This document shows, piece by piece, positions 35,399-44,943 of a stretch of DNA of 64,000 nucleotides. Position 1 is the stretch's first letter; each line of letters starts with the position of its first letter. The stretch comes from Novacetimonas pomaceti (GTDB taxonomy: Bacteria; Pseudomonadota; Alphaproteobacteria; Acetobacterales; Acetobacteraceae), in the NCBI RefSeq assembly GCF_003207955.1, contig NZ_NOXG01000009.1, positions 1 to 64,000 of the forward strand, given 5' to 3'. The position numbers were made by a program, and so were the translations under genes. The notes beneath the pieces are model-generated. The model did no database searches, had not been told where the DNA came from, and was given only the letters and a program-made list of their open reading frames with translations.

Positions 35399-36265
35399 AT
35401 GTTCTTTTCCCTGATCATTCCGACACTGGGCCGGGTAGAGGAACTGCATGACCTTCTGCTGTCCCTGACCCGCCAGTCCCTGAAAACGTTCGAGGTTATC
35501 ATTGTCGATCAGAATGACGATGACCGCCTTGTCCCCCTTGTTGCCGGGTTTGCGCAGACGCTGAGCATCCTGCATTTACGCAGCGACATCCGGCAATGCA
35601 ATCATGCGCGCAACCTCGGCGCCCGCCATTCGGGCGGGGATATCCTTACATTTCCTGATGATGACTGCATTTATACTGAAAATGTCCTGAAAACGGTTGA
35701 CCGGATGTTCAGCAATGTCCGATCGCCTGAATTCATCACCGGATCGGTCATCACGCAGGAAGGACATGCCGGCCGTTCCGGACGATGGCATGCGCAGGAA
35801 ACGGTCATCGACAGCCACACCGTCTGGACCTGCCTGATCGAATTCAATTTTTTCATCCGCCGCCCGGCATTTATCGCGGTTGGCGGATTTGATGAAAGCC
35901 TTGGGCCGGGAACGCCCTTCGGATCCGCGGAAGGACAGGACCTGGCGCTGCGTTTACTCAAAAAAGGGTTTGCCGGACTGTATATTCCTTCCCTGCACAT
36001 CATTCACGCAGACAAGCCCGTGGCGCTTAATGTCACGCGCGCCTATGGCTATGGCGCCGGGATGGGACGGGTCATGCGCAAGAACCGCCTTGCCCCTGCC
36101 ACGGTCGTGTCATTCCTTCTGCGGCCGATCGCAGGCAGCATCCTTTATCTCCTGAAAGGAGATTTTTCAATTTCACGTTATTATGTAATGACATTCCTTG
36201 GAAGAATGAAAGGCTACCTTTCCTGCCGTGCGGAAATGGCGATGGAGGTTTCCCCGACAGGATAA
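35399..36265 (+). CDS. GT2 glycosyltransferase
   Basis: A 288-residue GT-A enzyme. It has FSLIIPTLGRVEELHDLLLSL at the N-terminus for nucleotide binding, PDDD at 86-89 as the metal site, and AEGQDLALRLLKKG as the ED-type catalytic motif. A hydrophobic segment near the C-terminus may hold it on the membrane. It lies 18 bases after the fusion gene and belongs to the same operon. Its last 52 bases overlap the end of the convergent acyltransferase gene. Confidence 0.9.
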   Translation: MFFSLIIPTLGRVEELHDLLLSLTRQSLKTFEVIIVDQNDDDRLVPLVAGFAQTLSILHLRSDIRQCNHARNLGARHSGGDILTFPDDDCIYTENVLKTVDRMFSNVRSPEFITGSVITQEGHAGRSGRWHAQETVIDSHTVWTCLIEFNFFIRRPAFIAVGGFDESLGPGTPFGSAEGQDLALRLLKKGFAGLYIPSLHIIHADKPVALNVTRAYGYGAGMGRVMRKNRLAPATVVSFLLRPIAGSILYLLKGDFSISRYYVMTFLGRMKGYLSCRAEMAMEVSPTG

Positions 36266-37344
36266 ACCACCGGGGCCGGGGCGCGCACGGCAGCGATTTT
36301 TCCGGGATAACGACTGGATATGACCTGTCGCAGCGGTTCATCAATTCCCTTGAGCACACCGAATGATATCGCGATCGCCATGACAAGGACAAGGGGGGCT
36401 TCGATCTGGGCCATGCGCGCATGCATCGTGGCCTGAAACAGGCCATTGACCCAGCAGAAAACCGGATAATGCAGTGCATAAAGCGGATAGGAAAGTTCCC
36501 CCCCCAGAAGGGATATCCGTGACAGGCCGGACGAAAGACGCACGCGCGCGCCCGAAATGACCAGAAGTGGCGAAAACACCGCAATCCATGCCAGTTCAAC
36601 CCCACGCGAAACAGCATACGGCCAGAAAAACAGCAACGCCATGACAGACAGGCTGGCCACGAATGTTATCCTGCCTGTCATGACGGCGGGAATGGAGGGC
36701 GCGAACCTGTACAGGGCCACACCGATAAAAAATGAAGCCCCGACCCGTGGAAAGCCGCTCAGGAACGTCGCGGGCACATCTCCTCCCAGGCCGTATATCC
36801 CCACCAGCGGCAGGCAGATGACGATGATCGCCAGCGACAGGTAACGCTGGTCAAGCCGTCGCGTCGCCCACCAGAACAGGTTGATGAAAAGTTCCAGAAA
36901 AAGAGAATATTGCGGACCATTAAGGGGAAAAACCTGCGGCCCGCCAATTACGCGCGGTGCCGACAGATAGGGAATGTCAAGCAGGGACAGCAGGACCGCG
37001 GTCAGGAATACGCCGTATGACGCGACCTCCCCATTCAGATGGCCGCGTGAGAGCACATATGCCGCCCCGATGACGGTCGCCACGACGATGACCGGCATCA
37101 GGCGGACAAGCCGACGGAAAAGGAACTGTCCCATGGACAGGGATCCCTGCCCCATCATGCGCGTGCCATAGGAAAGCGACAGCACATATCCGCTGAGACA
37201 GAAAAACAGATCCACGGCCAGGCCGCTGTTGACCGCCAGTCCCGGTACATCCAGCCAATGGCCGAGGTGGAATATCATGACGGAAAGGGCCGCAAAACCA
37301 CGCACGCCATCCAGAGCCGCATAATGATGTCTTGGAGCCCCCAT
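36214..37344 (-). CDS. Acyltransferase family 3 membrane protein (sugar O-acetylase)
   Basis: A 376-residue protein with about ten membrane helices and the acyltransferase-3 opening YAALDGVRGFAALSVMIFHLGH, where the Arg and His are functional. It would add acetyl or another acyl group to the repeat unit, like GumF/GumG in xanthan. The ATG at 37344 starts the conserved part; the longer frame upstream is non-coding. It points against the surrounding operon, overlaps the GT2 gene end by 52 bases, and shares a divergent region with galE. Confidence 0.9.
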   Translation of the reverse strand: MGAPRHHYAALDGVRGFAALSVMIFHLGHWLDVPGLAVNSGLAVDLFFCLSGYVLSLSYGTRMMGQGSLSMGQFLFRRLVRLMPVIVVATVIGAAYVLSRGHLNGEVASYGVFLTAVLLSLLDIPYLSAPRVIGGPQVFPLNGPQYSLFLELFINLFWWATRRLDQRYLSLAIIVICLPLVGIYGLGGDVPATFLSGFPRVGASFFIGVALYRFAPSIPAVMTGRITFVASLSVMALLFFWPYAVSRGVELAWIAVFSPLLVISGARVRLSSGLSRISLLGGELSYPLYALHYPVFCWVNGLFQATMHARMAQIEAPLVLVMAIAISFGVLKGIDEPLRQVISSRYPGKIAAVRAPAPVVYPVGETSIAISARQER

Positions 37345-37740
37345 ATCCCGTTCCCTGTGCTGGATTGGACCACGCCCATCATGTGATCTGTCGGATGAAA
37401 CAGGCCAGCAGGCGGTACGGTTCTGGAAGATGGAAAATATTTTCGGCCGTTTACGTTCCGTCCCCATGTGCAGGTGAATGGAACAGACATTCGCGGCCGG
37501 CAGGGAATGCCCGCGAACAGGAGCATCCGGCGCATTTCCACGACCATTCCATTTATGAAATATTACTCTGATTATATATTAATAAGAAAATATATAATGG
37601 AAATTGTAATATTAAATTCTTCATGACAGTGCTGTTCATATGGAACCCGTTCCATCTTCCGGTCGTTCGCGACAAGCAGCCAGAGGGATCATCCCGGCAG
37701 GTTGGTTCAGATGGCATCCCAACATTACAGGAAAATTCCG
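37345..37740. promoter_or_regulatory. Divergent intergenic region between acyltransferase and galE
   Basis: About 395 bases. The part from 37555 to 37625 is strongly AT-rich with runs such as tatatattaataag and probably contains promoters for one or both genes. No gene is seen. Confidence 0.45.
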
Positions 37741-38850
37741 ATGCATTACCTTGTGACAGGGGGGGCCGGTTTCGTCGGCAGCCATGTAGTACTTGCCCTG
37801 CGCGATGCAGGTCATTCCGTCGTGGTATTCGATAATCTCAGCACGGGACACAGGGCTGCCGTTCCTGCGGATGTCCCATTGATTGTCGGTGACCTTTCGG
37901 ATCAGGCCCTTCTGGGCGGGATCATGGAACGCGAAAGGTTCGACGGTGTCCTGCATTTCGCCGCCCTCTCCCTTGTCGGGGACAGCATGCGTTCGCCGTT
38001 CACCTACCTGCGGCAAAATTACTTCAACAGCCTGCAGCTTATCGAACTGTGCGTATATCATTCCATCCGCCGGTTTGTCTTTTCCTCCACCGCTGCGCTG
38101 TTTGGTACCCCTGAACAGCAGCCGATCATGGAACATGCGGGCGTCAATCCGGGATCCCCATACGGGGAAAGCAAGTTCCTGATAGAACGTGTCCTGCACT
38201 GGTCGGAAAAGATTTACGGACTGCATAGCGCATGCCTGCGTTACTTCAACGCCGCCGGATCCGACCCCATGGGACGCGCGGGCGAAGACCACCGCCCCGA
38301 AACCCACCTGATCCCGCTTGCGATCGATACCGCGCTGGGACGGCGCGAAAGCCTTTCCCTTTTTGGCGCGGATTACGACACGCATGACGGAACATGCGTG
38401 CGCGATTACATCCACGTCACCGACCTTGCCCATGCGCATCTGGTCGCGCTGGAACAGATCGAGACACGCAGCGTCACATACAATGTCGGAAATACAACAG
38501 GTTTTTCAAACCTTGATGTCATTCGCGCCGTCGAACGCGTCACGGGGGAGCGTATCAACTGGTCCTGGGCAGATCGCAGGCCGGGCGACCCGGCCATCCT
38601 GATCGCGGGTTCGCAACGGCTGCGCACGGAAACGGGATGGACGCCACGCATTGCCGCCCTTGATGATATCGTCGAAACCGCCTACCGCTGGCGCCTGACC
38701 CACCCGGAAGGATATGCGGCCCCCGCACCCCAGCCCGCATTTTCCAACGACGCCCCACAAATGCCCCCACAAATGCCCCTGCCGCCGCATGTCGCGGACT
38801 TCCCCATTCCCGTCGCCGTGGACGAAGCATACCGACCCAGGCCGTCATAA
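37741..38850 (+). CDS. galE: UDP-glucose 4-epimerase, GalE-like, with Pro-rich tail
   Basis: A 369-residue short-chain dehydrogenase/reductase. NAD binds at TGGAGFVG (6-13) and the catalytic set is Ser/Thr115-117 with YGESK (Tyr141, Lys145). It interconverts UDP-glucose and UDP-galactose, supplying a donor for the glycosyltransferases. The ATG at 37741 has AGGAA seven bases upstream. The last 40 residues or so (rich in Pro and Met, with PQMPPQMPLPP) extend beyond the usual GalE end and are of unknown role. Confidence 0.92.
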   Translation: MHYLVTGGAGFVGSHVVLALRDAGHSVVVFDNLSTGHRAAVPADVPLIVGDLSDQALLGGIMERERFDGVLHFAALSLVGDSMRSPFTYLRQNYFNSLQLIELCVYHSIRRFVFSSTAALFGTPEQQPIMEHAGVNPGSPYGESKFLIERVLHWSEKIYGLHSACLRYFNAAGSDPMGRAGEDHRPETHLIPLAIDTALGRRESLSLFGADYDTHDGTCVRDYIHVTDLAHAHLVALEQIETRSVTYNVGNTTGFSNLDVIRAVERVTGERINWSWADRRPGDPAILIAGSQRLRTETGWTPRIAALDDIVETAYRWRLTHPEGYAAPAPQPAFSNDAPQMPPQMPLPPHVADFPIPVAVDEAYRPRPS

Positions 38851-38951
38851 CGCGGATACCGGAATTCCGCCTCCACGGCACGGTCCATTCGTATGGGGAA
38901 CCGTCATGACCCGATATCACACCATCGCAGAACGGGCAGGATCATAGTTCC

Positions 38952-40493
38952 ATGACATCTTCGCAACATGCGCGGCTGACCCGCATGCAGACGGTACTGT
39001 TCAATGCAGGATGGAACATGCTTGGCCGCATCGGGCCGGTCGCGGTTGCCCTGCTGGTGACGCCTCCGCTCATCGACAGGCTGGGCCTTGCCCGGTGGGG
39101 CGTGCTGACCATCGCGCTCAGTCTGGTCGGGACATTCGGCATCTTCGATTTCGGGCTGGGGCGCGCGCTGACCCGCGCCATTGCCGAACGCATTACCGAT
39201 GGCTGCGAAGAAGAAAGCGCCAGCCTGACATTGACGGGCATCCTCACGCTTGGCCTGTTCGGGCTGGTGGGGGGGCTGATCGCCGCGTTGTGCGTGCGGC
39301 TGTGGGTTTATCACGGCCTGAAAATTCCCGCGGACCTGCGGTACCAGACGATGGTATCCATGTGGGTGCTGTGCGCGACCGCGCCACTGGTGATGATCAA
39401 CGCCGCGATGTGGGGGGTCATGTCGGCCTATCAGGCGTTCCGCACGGCAAACCTGATCAATATTCCCATTTCCATCATGTATTACCTCGGCCCCCTGCTG
39501 ATCCTTCAGGTCTGGGACAGTCTGGTGGGCGTCATGCTGGTGCTGGCGCTATGCCGGCTGGCGATGACGGTGGGATACGGGCTTGTGTGCCTGCGCATCA
39601 TGCCCTCCCTGCGACATGCCCGCCCCGCGTTCGGACTGTTGCGGCCGCTGTTCCGCATTGGCGGGTGGATGACCATTTCCAACCTGATGTTTCCGATCCT
39701 GTCCTATATGGACCGTTTCATGATCGCGACGGTGCTGTCGGCCGCCGTGACGGGATATTACACCACCGCGTTTGACGTGGTGGCACGCCTTTCGATGATC
39801 ACCATGGCCGTGACCAGCACCGCCTATCCCGCCATGGCCGCATGCTGGCGGACGGATACCGCCGCCACCGTCGCCCTGTATCGCAACAGCATCCTGACGG
39901 TGGTGGGGCTGCTGTTCCCCTTCTGCCTGATCGGCTCCATCTTCAGCCACGATATTCTGGCGTTGTGGGTCGGGGCGGATTTTGCGCGGCACAGCACGCT
40001 TATCATGAAATGCCTGAGCATCGGGGTCTTCGTCTTCGGCATGGATGCGGTGGCTGCCGGTTTCCTTGACGGCATAGGGCGGGCGGAAATGAACGCCATG
40101 CTGTCGGTGGTGGAAGTCATCGTCTATATCCCGCTGCTGCTGCTGTTCCTGCACTGGTTCGGCGTCAATGGCGCGGCGTTCGCATGGGCCAGCCGCAGCG
40201 TCATGGACTGTCTGGTGCGCATCCGTCTGGGCATCCGGCTTTATTCGTGGCTGACACAGGTGATACGTCATCTGGTGCCGACGGCAATCGCGGGCGTGGG
40301 TGCCCTGCTGCTGGCGCTGCCCCATACCTCGCATCTGACCAGTTGCCTGATCGCCGCGGTTGGCCTGGTGGTATTTTACGTCATCCTGTGGCGGCAGGGA
40401 CTGGCGGATGAGGAAAGGAACTCCATACGCCAGATGCTCGGCCAGGCATGGACGCTGGGACGGCAGGGCCTGCGCTGGCATTCACAGGGATGA
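38952..40493 (+). CDS. Polysaccharide flippase, Wzx-like (MOP superfamily)
   Basis: A 513-residue inner-membrane protein with about twelve to fourteen helices in the pattern of MOP-superfamily flippases, opening with FNAGWNMLGRIGPVAVALLVTPPLIDRLGL. It would move the undecaprenyl-linked repeat unit to the periplasmic face for the polymerase. It follows galE by 101 bases and is the last gene of the plus arm. Confidence 0.9.
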   Translation: MTSSQHARLTRMQTVLFNAGWNMLGRIGPVAVALLVTPPLIDRLGLARWGVLTIALSLVGTFGIFDFGLGRALTRAIAERITDGCEEESASLTLTGILTLGLFGLVGGLIAALCVRLWVYHGLKIPADLRYQTMVSMWVLCATAPLVMINAAMWGVMSAYQAFRTANLINIPISIMYYLGPLLILQVWDSLVGVMLVLALCRLAMTVGYGLVCLRIMPSLRHARPAFGLLRPLFRIGGWMTISNLMFPILSYMDRFMIATVLSAAVTGYYTTAFDVVARLSMITMAVTSTAYPAMAACWRTDTAATVALYRNSILTVVGLLFPFCLIGSIFSHDILALWVGADFARHSTLIMKCLSIGVFVFGMDAVAAGFLDGIGRAEMNAMLSVVEVIVYIPLLLLFLHWFGVNGAAFAWASRSVMDCLVRIRLGIRLYSWLTQVIRHLVPTAIAGVGALLLALPHTSHLTSCLIAAVGLVVFYVILWRQGLADEERNSIRQMLGQAWTLGRQGLRWHSQG

Positions 40494-40534
40494 CGCTGAT
40501 CACCCTGCCTGTCGGCATGGTCGGCAGGCGGGGG

Positions 40535-41314
40535 CTATCCCCCCGTTTCGCTGCGCCAGATCATATAGGTCGCCACGCAGAAAATCACCCCGGCGAAAAA
40601 TATGGTCAGCGCGCCGGACGATCCCGCCATCCGGCGCGACACCCGCATTCCGGCATAGCTTCCTACTGTTCCGCCGATAATGAACAGCGCCGCCAGCCCC
40701 CAGTCGATATAGCCTGAAATCATGTAACTGATCGCGGTGCTGAGGCCGAAGGCCGCGACAGCCACCAGCGACGTGCCCACGGCGTTGAGGATCGGCATAT
40801 GGGTCGATGCGATCAGTCCCGGCACGATCAGGAAACCGCCGCCGATCCCGAAAAAGCCGGACAGCAGTCCGGTCAGCCCGCCAAAGGTCATGACCTTTGA
40901 CGCGTTCTGGCGATTGCACTGCGCATCGGCGCATCCACGATCATGCCGCCCCCGCAGCATGAGAAATCCCACCCCGATCATCAGGATGGCGAAACACAGC
41001 AGCAGCCGCCTGCCATCGACCGCCTTTCCGACAGAGGCGCCAACCAATGCCCCCACGATGCCGCATGACGCGAAAATGGCCGCGCACCGCCATTTCACGG
41101 TCTGCGCGCGCGCATGATGCACCAGTCCCGCCAGGGCATTGACCGCCACGCTGACCGCGCTGGTCCCGATTGCCACATGCGGGTTCGACACCCCCACCAC
41201 ATAGACCATCAGCGGCACGGCCAGAATGGATCCCCCGCCCCCGATCAGGCCAAGGGTAAACCCCACGACACCCCCCGACAGCAGTTCAAGCAGCACATGC
41301 GCGGGATCAGACAT
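40535..41314 (-). CDS. TauE/SafE-family membrane transporter
   Basis: A 259-residue protein with about eight helices in two repeats, each with a Gly-rich opening: VGFTLGLIGGGGSILAVP and LTGLLSGFFGIGGGFLIVPGL. The family includes exporters of sulfite, sulfoacetate and other small anions. A Cys-containing hydrophilic loop (RGCADAQCNR) separates the halves. The start is one of two adjacent ATG codons (41317, 41314). It converges on the flippase gene, 41 bases away. Confidence 0.9.
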   Translation of the reverse strand: MSDPAHVLLELLSGGVVGFTLGLIGGGGSILAVPLMVYVVGVSNPHVAIGTSAVSVAVNALAGLVHHARAQTVKWRCAAIFASCGIVGALVGASVGKAVDGRRLLLCFAILMIGVGFLMLRGRHDRGCADAQCNRQNASKVMTFGGLTGLLSGFFGIGGGFLIVPGLIASTHMPILNAVGTSLVAVAAFGLSTAISYMISGYIDWGLAALFIIGGTVGSYAGMRVSRRMAGSSGALTIFFAGVIFCVATYMIWRSETGG

Positions 41315-41770
41315 CATGCCACCGCCATCCACAAAAGCAGGGAATTCCCATCGATCCGTCGTTCCTCCACCAGGCCCATGCGTCCCGCGACAACGGCCGG
41401 AGGGCCGCATCGGGCGTCCCGGCCGCGTGCCCTTTTACAGCTATCAGGAATTTTTAAAAATCCATTTCCCTTCCCCCGCACGAACCCGCAGGACCATCCC
41501 CATAGGCGTGGCCGTTGCGGACGGCGTGGCATTTATAGGATCCATCAATGGAACAGGAAAATTTATATATGAATTGACCAGAATTACCGTAAACCGCGCC
41601 CTTTTCATGCGTGATGCAGGTTCATTCAGGTTTTTTACCAGACGGCAATGGTAAATCAGGAAGATCAGAAGCCCCTTGGCAGCACTGGCGCGGTCATGCC
41701 CGGTATGAAAAACCCATGAAACGCGGATATCCCCCGTACTGCATGCCCCTCATCGAAAAGGATGGAGTTC
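41315..41770. other. Intergenic region between TauE/SafE and MFS genes
   Basis: About 455 bases separating divergent genes. The middle (41430-41660) is moderately AT-rich. No gene with a site or family signature is seen, and the open frames on both strands look like chance. Confidence 0.45.
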
Positions 41771-42979
41771 TTGCCTGTTGCTCTGCTGGCCCTTGCAATC
41801 GGGGCTTTTGGCCTTGGCACCACGGAAACCATTGTCATGGGGCTGCTGCCCCAGTTATCAAGCGACCTGCATGTCACGATCGCACAGGCGGGCCTTCTGG
41901 TGTCCGGCTATGCGATCGGCGTGACCATAGCCTCCCCGCTGGTGGCGGTGCTGACCAACAGTTTTTCCCGTCGCGATACGCTTTTGCTGATGATGGCCAT
42001 CTTCATCGCGGGCAATGCCTGCAGCGCCATCGCGGGTGGATACTGGTTCCTGATGGCGGCGCGCGTCCTGACGTCATTTTCCCATGGAACGTTCTATGGC
42101 GCGGCCTCCATCATGGCGGCCCAGCTTGTCGTACCGGAAAAACGGGCCGAGGCCCTCTCCCTCGTCTATATCGGCCTGACGCTTGCCATGATCCTCGGCG
42201 TGCCGTTGGGAACGGTGGTGGCACAGATGACCACGTGGCGCATGGCGTTCTGGCTGATCTGCGGCATCGGCATCGTGGCATTGGGAACGATGTGGATATG
42301 GATCCCACAGGATGGAAAAGCCGCAACCCCCATCAGGCTGCGTGAACAGTTCCGCGCCATGACGCAGCCGCTGGTCGTGACGATGATGCTGGTGTCAATG
42401 TGCACCTCCTCCAGCATGTTTTCCCTGTTTACCTATATTTCACCCTTCCTGCAGGTCCGTACCGGCCTGACGCCGCATGTGATCGACGGCGTGCTGCTGA
42501 TGATCGGCGGGGGGCTGTGCCTTGGCAATCTGCTGGGCGGGCGCCTGGCGGACTGGAAGATGCTGCCTTCGTGCGCCGGGCTGATGGCGGCCGTGGCGCT
42601 GGTGCAGCTCTGCCTGGCACCCGGCAGCCTGCATGTCTGGAGCTGCCTTGCGCTGCTGTTCCTGTGGGGAGTGTTCATCTATGCCCCGATGGCCCCGTTA
42701 CAGACCTATGTGGTGACCTGTTCCGGATCGGCGCCCAATATCGCGGCCGTCATGAACCAGAGCTCCTTCAATTTCGGCAATGCCATCGGGGCGTGGGCTG
42801 GCGGCGTGGTGGTGGGCACCCACTGGTCTTACGCCGGCCTGCCCATCCTTGCGGCATGCTTTGCCGCCATCGGTTTCGGGCTGGTGCTTCTGGCGCAGCA
42901 TTTCCAGTCCAGGGATACGATACGCCCCCGTTCCACAATGGCCGCGACCTCCGCCCCATCTGAACACCTCCATTCCTGA
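41771..42979 (+). CDS. MFS transporter, DHA1/AraJ-like drug or sugar efflux
   Basis: A 402-residue, 12-helix major facilitator. The N-terminus VALLALAIGAFGLGTTETIVMGLLPQLSSDL is typical of the AraJ/sugar-efflux/DHA1 branch, with GYAIGVTIASPLVAVLT in helix 2-3. The TTG at 41771 has AAGGA eight bases upstream and gives the family-like start PVALLALAIG; the ATG at 41762 overlaps that site and is less likely. The substrate is unknown. A long hairpin with a poly-C loop follows the gene. Confidence 0.85.
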   Translation: MPVALLALAIGAFGLGTTETIVMGLLPQLSSDLHVTIAQAGLLVSGYAIGVTIASPLVAVLTNSFSRRDTLLLMMAIFIAGNACSAIAGGYWFLMAARVLTSFSHGTFYGAASIMAAQLVVPEKRAEALSLVYIGLTLAMILGVPLGTVVAQMTTWRMAFWLICGIGIVALGTMWIWIPQDGKAATPIRLREQFRAMTQPLVVTMMLVSMCTSSSMFSLFTYISPFLQVRTGLTPHVIDGVLLMIGGGLCLGNLLGGRLADWKMLPSCAGLMAAVALVQLCLAPGSLHVWSCLALLFLWGVFIYAPMAPLQTYVVTCSGSAPNIAAVMNQSSFNFGNAIGAWAGGVVVGTHWSYAGLPILAACFAAIGFGLVLLAQHFQSRDTIRPRSTMAATSAPSEHLHS

Positions 42980-43063
42980 CCCGGGCCCGGTCAGGCGCCG
43001 CGTGGATGGCCGTTTTCCACGCGCCCGCGCCAGTCTCGGCAGGCCTTTCCATACGCGTCACAA

Positions 43064-43120
43064 ACGCCCTGACGGGGTGACGCCCCCCCCCCCCCCGTCA
43101 GGGCGTCTCTTTCTCTTTCA
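43064..43120 (+). terminator. Strong terminator with a 14-C homopolymer
   Basis: The arms acgccctgacgggg (43064-43077) and ccccgtcagggcgt (43093-43106) form a perfect 14-bp stem followed by a T-rich tail. The loop side contains 14 consecutive C residues (43083-43096). It separates the MFS gene from the convergent dld gene. Confidence 0.85.
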
Positions 43121-43148
43121 TGAAGCATGGGCCGTCCCGCAATAACGG

Positions 43149-44900
43149 TCAGGCTACGCTTTCGGCCTTCCAGTTCTTGCGCTTCGTGGTCTTGCCGATG
43201 CCGGGGTTGAAGCAGTTGCACGGGTCAAGGCTGCGATAATGCTGCTGCAACGCAGGCGGCGCGGCATACAGGTGGCCATAATTGTGCTCCGCCGGATAAC
43301 GCGCGCCCCTTGCGTCAAGAAGCCCGAGCATCTGCGTCTCGATCGCGGTGCAGTCATTGCCTTTTCGCACGATATAATCCTGATGCATAACATGGCACAG
43401 GAAATGCCCGTAATAGAGCTTTACGATCAGCCTGCGATCAAGCTCCGACGGCAGCGTTTCGGACCAGTTGCGATCATTCCGCCGCAACGCGACATCCAGT
43501 GCGACGATGTTTTCCACCGTGCGGTGATGCGTCGTGCGATAACGGATCGCCGCCCCCGCCGCCGCGAAACGGTGCAGGAAGGCCTTCGCCCCTTCATCGG
43601 GCGTACAGGCGAAATAGCGGGTCCCGCTTCGCGCGCAGAAACTGTCGAGGAACGCGCGTGCCTCGCCCGCCAGTTCCGCGCCGACCTTGAGCATCAGATG
43701 ATGTTCGAAGCGGTCCCGATACTCATACATGCGCTTGGGAAGATGTCTGGGGAAAAGCCTGCTGAGAAACTGAAGGATCCGGTCGCTCATATTGCCGGGC
43801 AGGAAAGGAACCCGCTCCGTCAGGCGGTCGAAGCGGTTTTTCAGCGCGAACAGCATGGGCAGGCGGCGGGTGCCGATCGCGCGGATGATCAGGAACGTGT
43901 CCTTGCCATATTCCTCGGCAATATCGAACGCATCACGATGGATGTATTCGCCCGCGATCGGCAGTTCGGAAAACGACGTCAGGATATGCCGCCTGATTTC
44001 TTCGAGTTCATCTGGATTGTTCGTCCCGATGTAGAAGACCGACGGGTTGCGTTGCGCCGGGAAGGTATCAAGCCGGACCGCGAACAGGGCCATGCGCCCA
44101 GCGCACCCTGCCCCTTCGAACAGGCGCGCCGGATCGGCGTTGTAGCGCGCTGGGGTATCGGCCTCCACATCGCGGACATGCGTGGCATAGTCGTCATCAT
44201 GCCCCTTGCCCGCCTTCCAGTTGATCGCATTTTCGGCGATGACGCCCCGGTCGAGGTTGCCAAGTATCTCTTCCGGCGTGGAACCGAGTTCAATGCCCAG
44301 ATGGTTGACAAGGTGCAGGTTACCCTGTTCATCGGCCTGCGCGAAGATCGACATCTGTGTAAAGGCCGGCCCGCGCTGTACCAGGGCACCGCCAGAATTG
44401 TTGCTGACGCCACCAAATACCGCGGCCCCGATACATGACGATCCGATGACCGAATGCGGTTCACGCCCGATGGGGGCCAGTGTGCGTTCAAGCTGGTCCA
44501 GCGTGGCGCCGGGCAGGCAGACGACCTGGCGTCCGCCACCGATCAGGAATATCTTTTTCATCCGCATGCCGCTGATGATGACGATATCGCGGTCATAATC
44601 GTTGCCATCGGGGGTGGAACCACCGGTAATGCCGGTATTCGCCGCCTGCATCAGCACGATCTTGTCCGCCTTCATGCAGGCCTGGATGACACGCCACTGC
44701 TCCACCAGCGAGCCGGGATGCACCACGGCAAGCGCGTTTCCCAGTCCGAAGCGGAATCCCCGCCGGAATGGCAATGTCTGGGCCGGGTCCGTCAGGACAT
44801 GCGCATCCCCCACGATCTGGCGCAGTTGCGCCACGAAGGGCGTGTCGGGGTCGCCGGAGTGACGGGCGCGGGAAAAGCGGGATATCAGGGCTCCGAACAT
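43149..44900 (-). CDS. dld: Quinone-dependent D-lactate dehydrogenase
   Basis: A 583-residue peripheral-membrane flavoprotein oxidising D-lactate to pyruvate with electrons to ubiquinone. The N-terminal FAD domain shows MQAANTGITGGSTPDG and GSSCIGAAVFGGVSNNSGGALVQRGPA. The C-terminal half has the Dld-specific membrane-binding and catalytic regions, including YYGHFLCHVMHQDYIVRKG, and ends with LDPCNCFNPGIGKT. The oprB gene lies 43 bases upstream on the same strand, so the two form an operon. The divergent pdc gene would consume the pyruvate formed. Confidence 0.96.
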   Translation of the reverse strand: MFGALISRFSRARHSGDPDTPFVAQLRQIVGDAHVLTDPAQTLPFRRGFRFGLGNALAVVHPGSLVEQWRVIQACMKADKIVLMQAANTGITGGSTPDGNDYDRDIVIISGMRMKKIFLIGGGRQVVCLPGATLDQLERTLAPIGREPHSVIGSSCIGAAVFGGVSNNSGGALVQRGPAFTQMSIFAQADEQGNLHLVNHLGIELGSTPEEILGNLDRGVIAENAINWKAGKGHDDDYATHVRDVEADTPARYNADPARLFEGAGCAGRMALFAVRLDTFPAQRNPSVFYIGTNNPDELEEIRRHILTSFSELPIAGEYIHRDAFDIAEEYGKDTFLIIRAIGTRRLPMLFALKNRFDRLTERVPFLPGNMSDRILQFLSRLFPRHLPKRMYEYRDRFEHHLMLKVGAELAGEARAFLDSFCARSGTRYFACTPDEGAKAFLHRFAAAGAAIRYRTTHHRTVENIVALDVALRRNDRNWSETLPSELDRRLIVKLYYGHFLCHVMHQDYIVRKGNDCTAIETQMLGLLDARGARYPAEHNYGHLYAAPPALQQHYRSLDPCNCFNPGIGKTTKRKNWKAESVA

Positions 44901-44943
44901 GGCGGTTTCTTCTTTCTGTTGCGGGGAACTTACGGCGGGCTGC

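Noticed and set aside
22010..40493. That the polysaccharide locus is the acetan cluster
   Set aside because: The expected acetan gene order and the glucuronate/rhamnose-specific genes are not seen, although initiator, polymerase and export types are similar.
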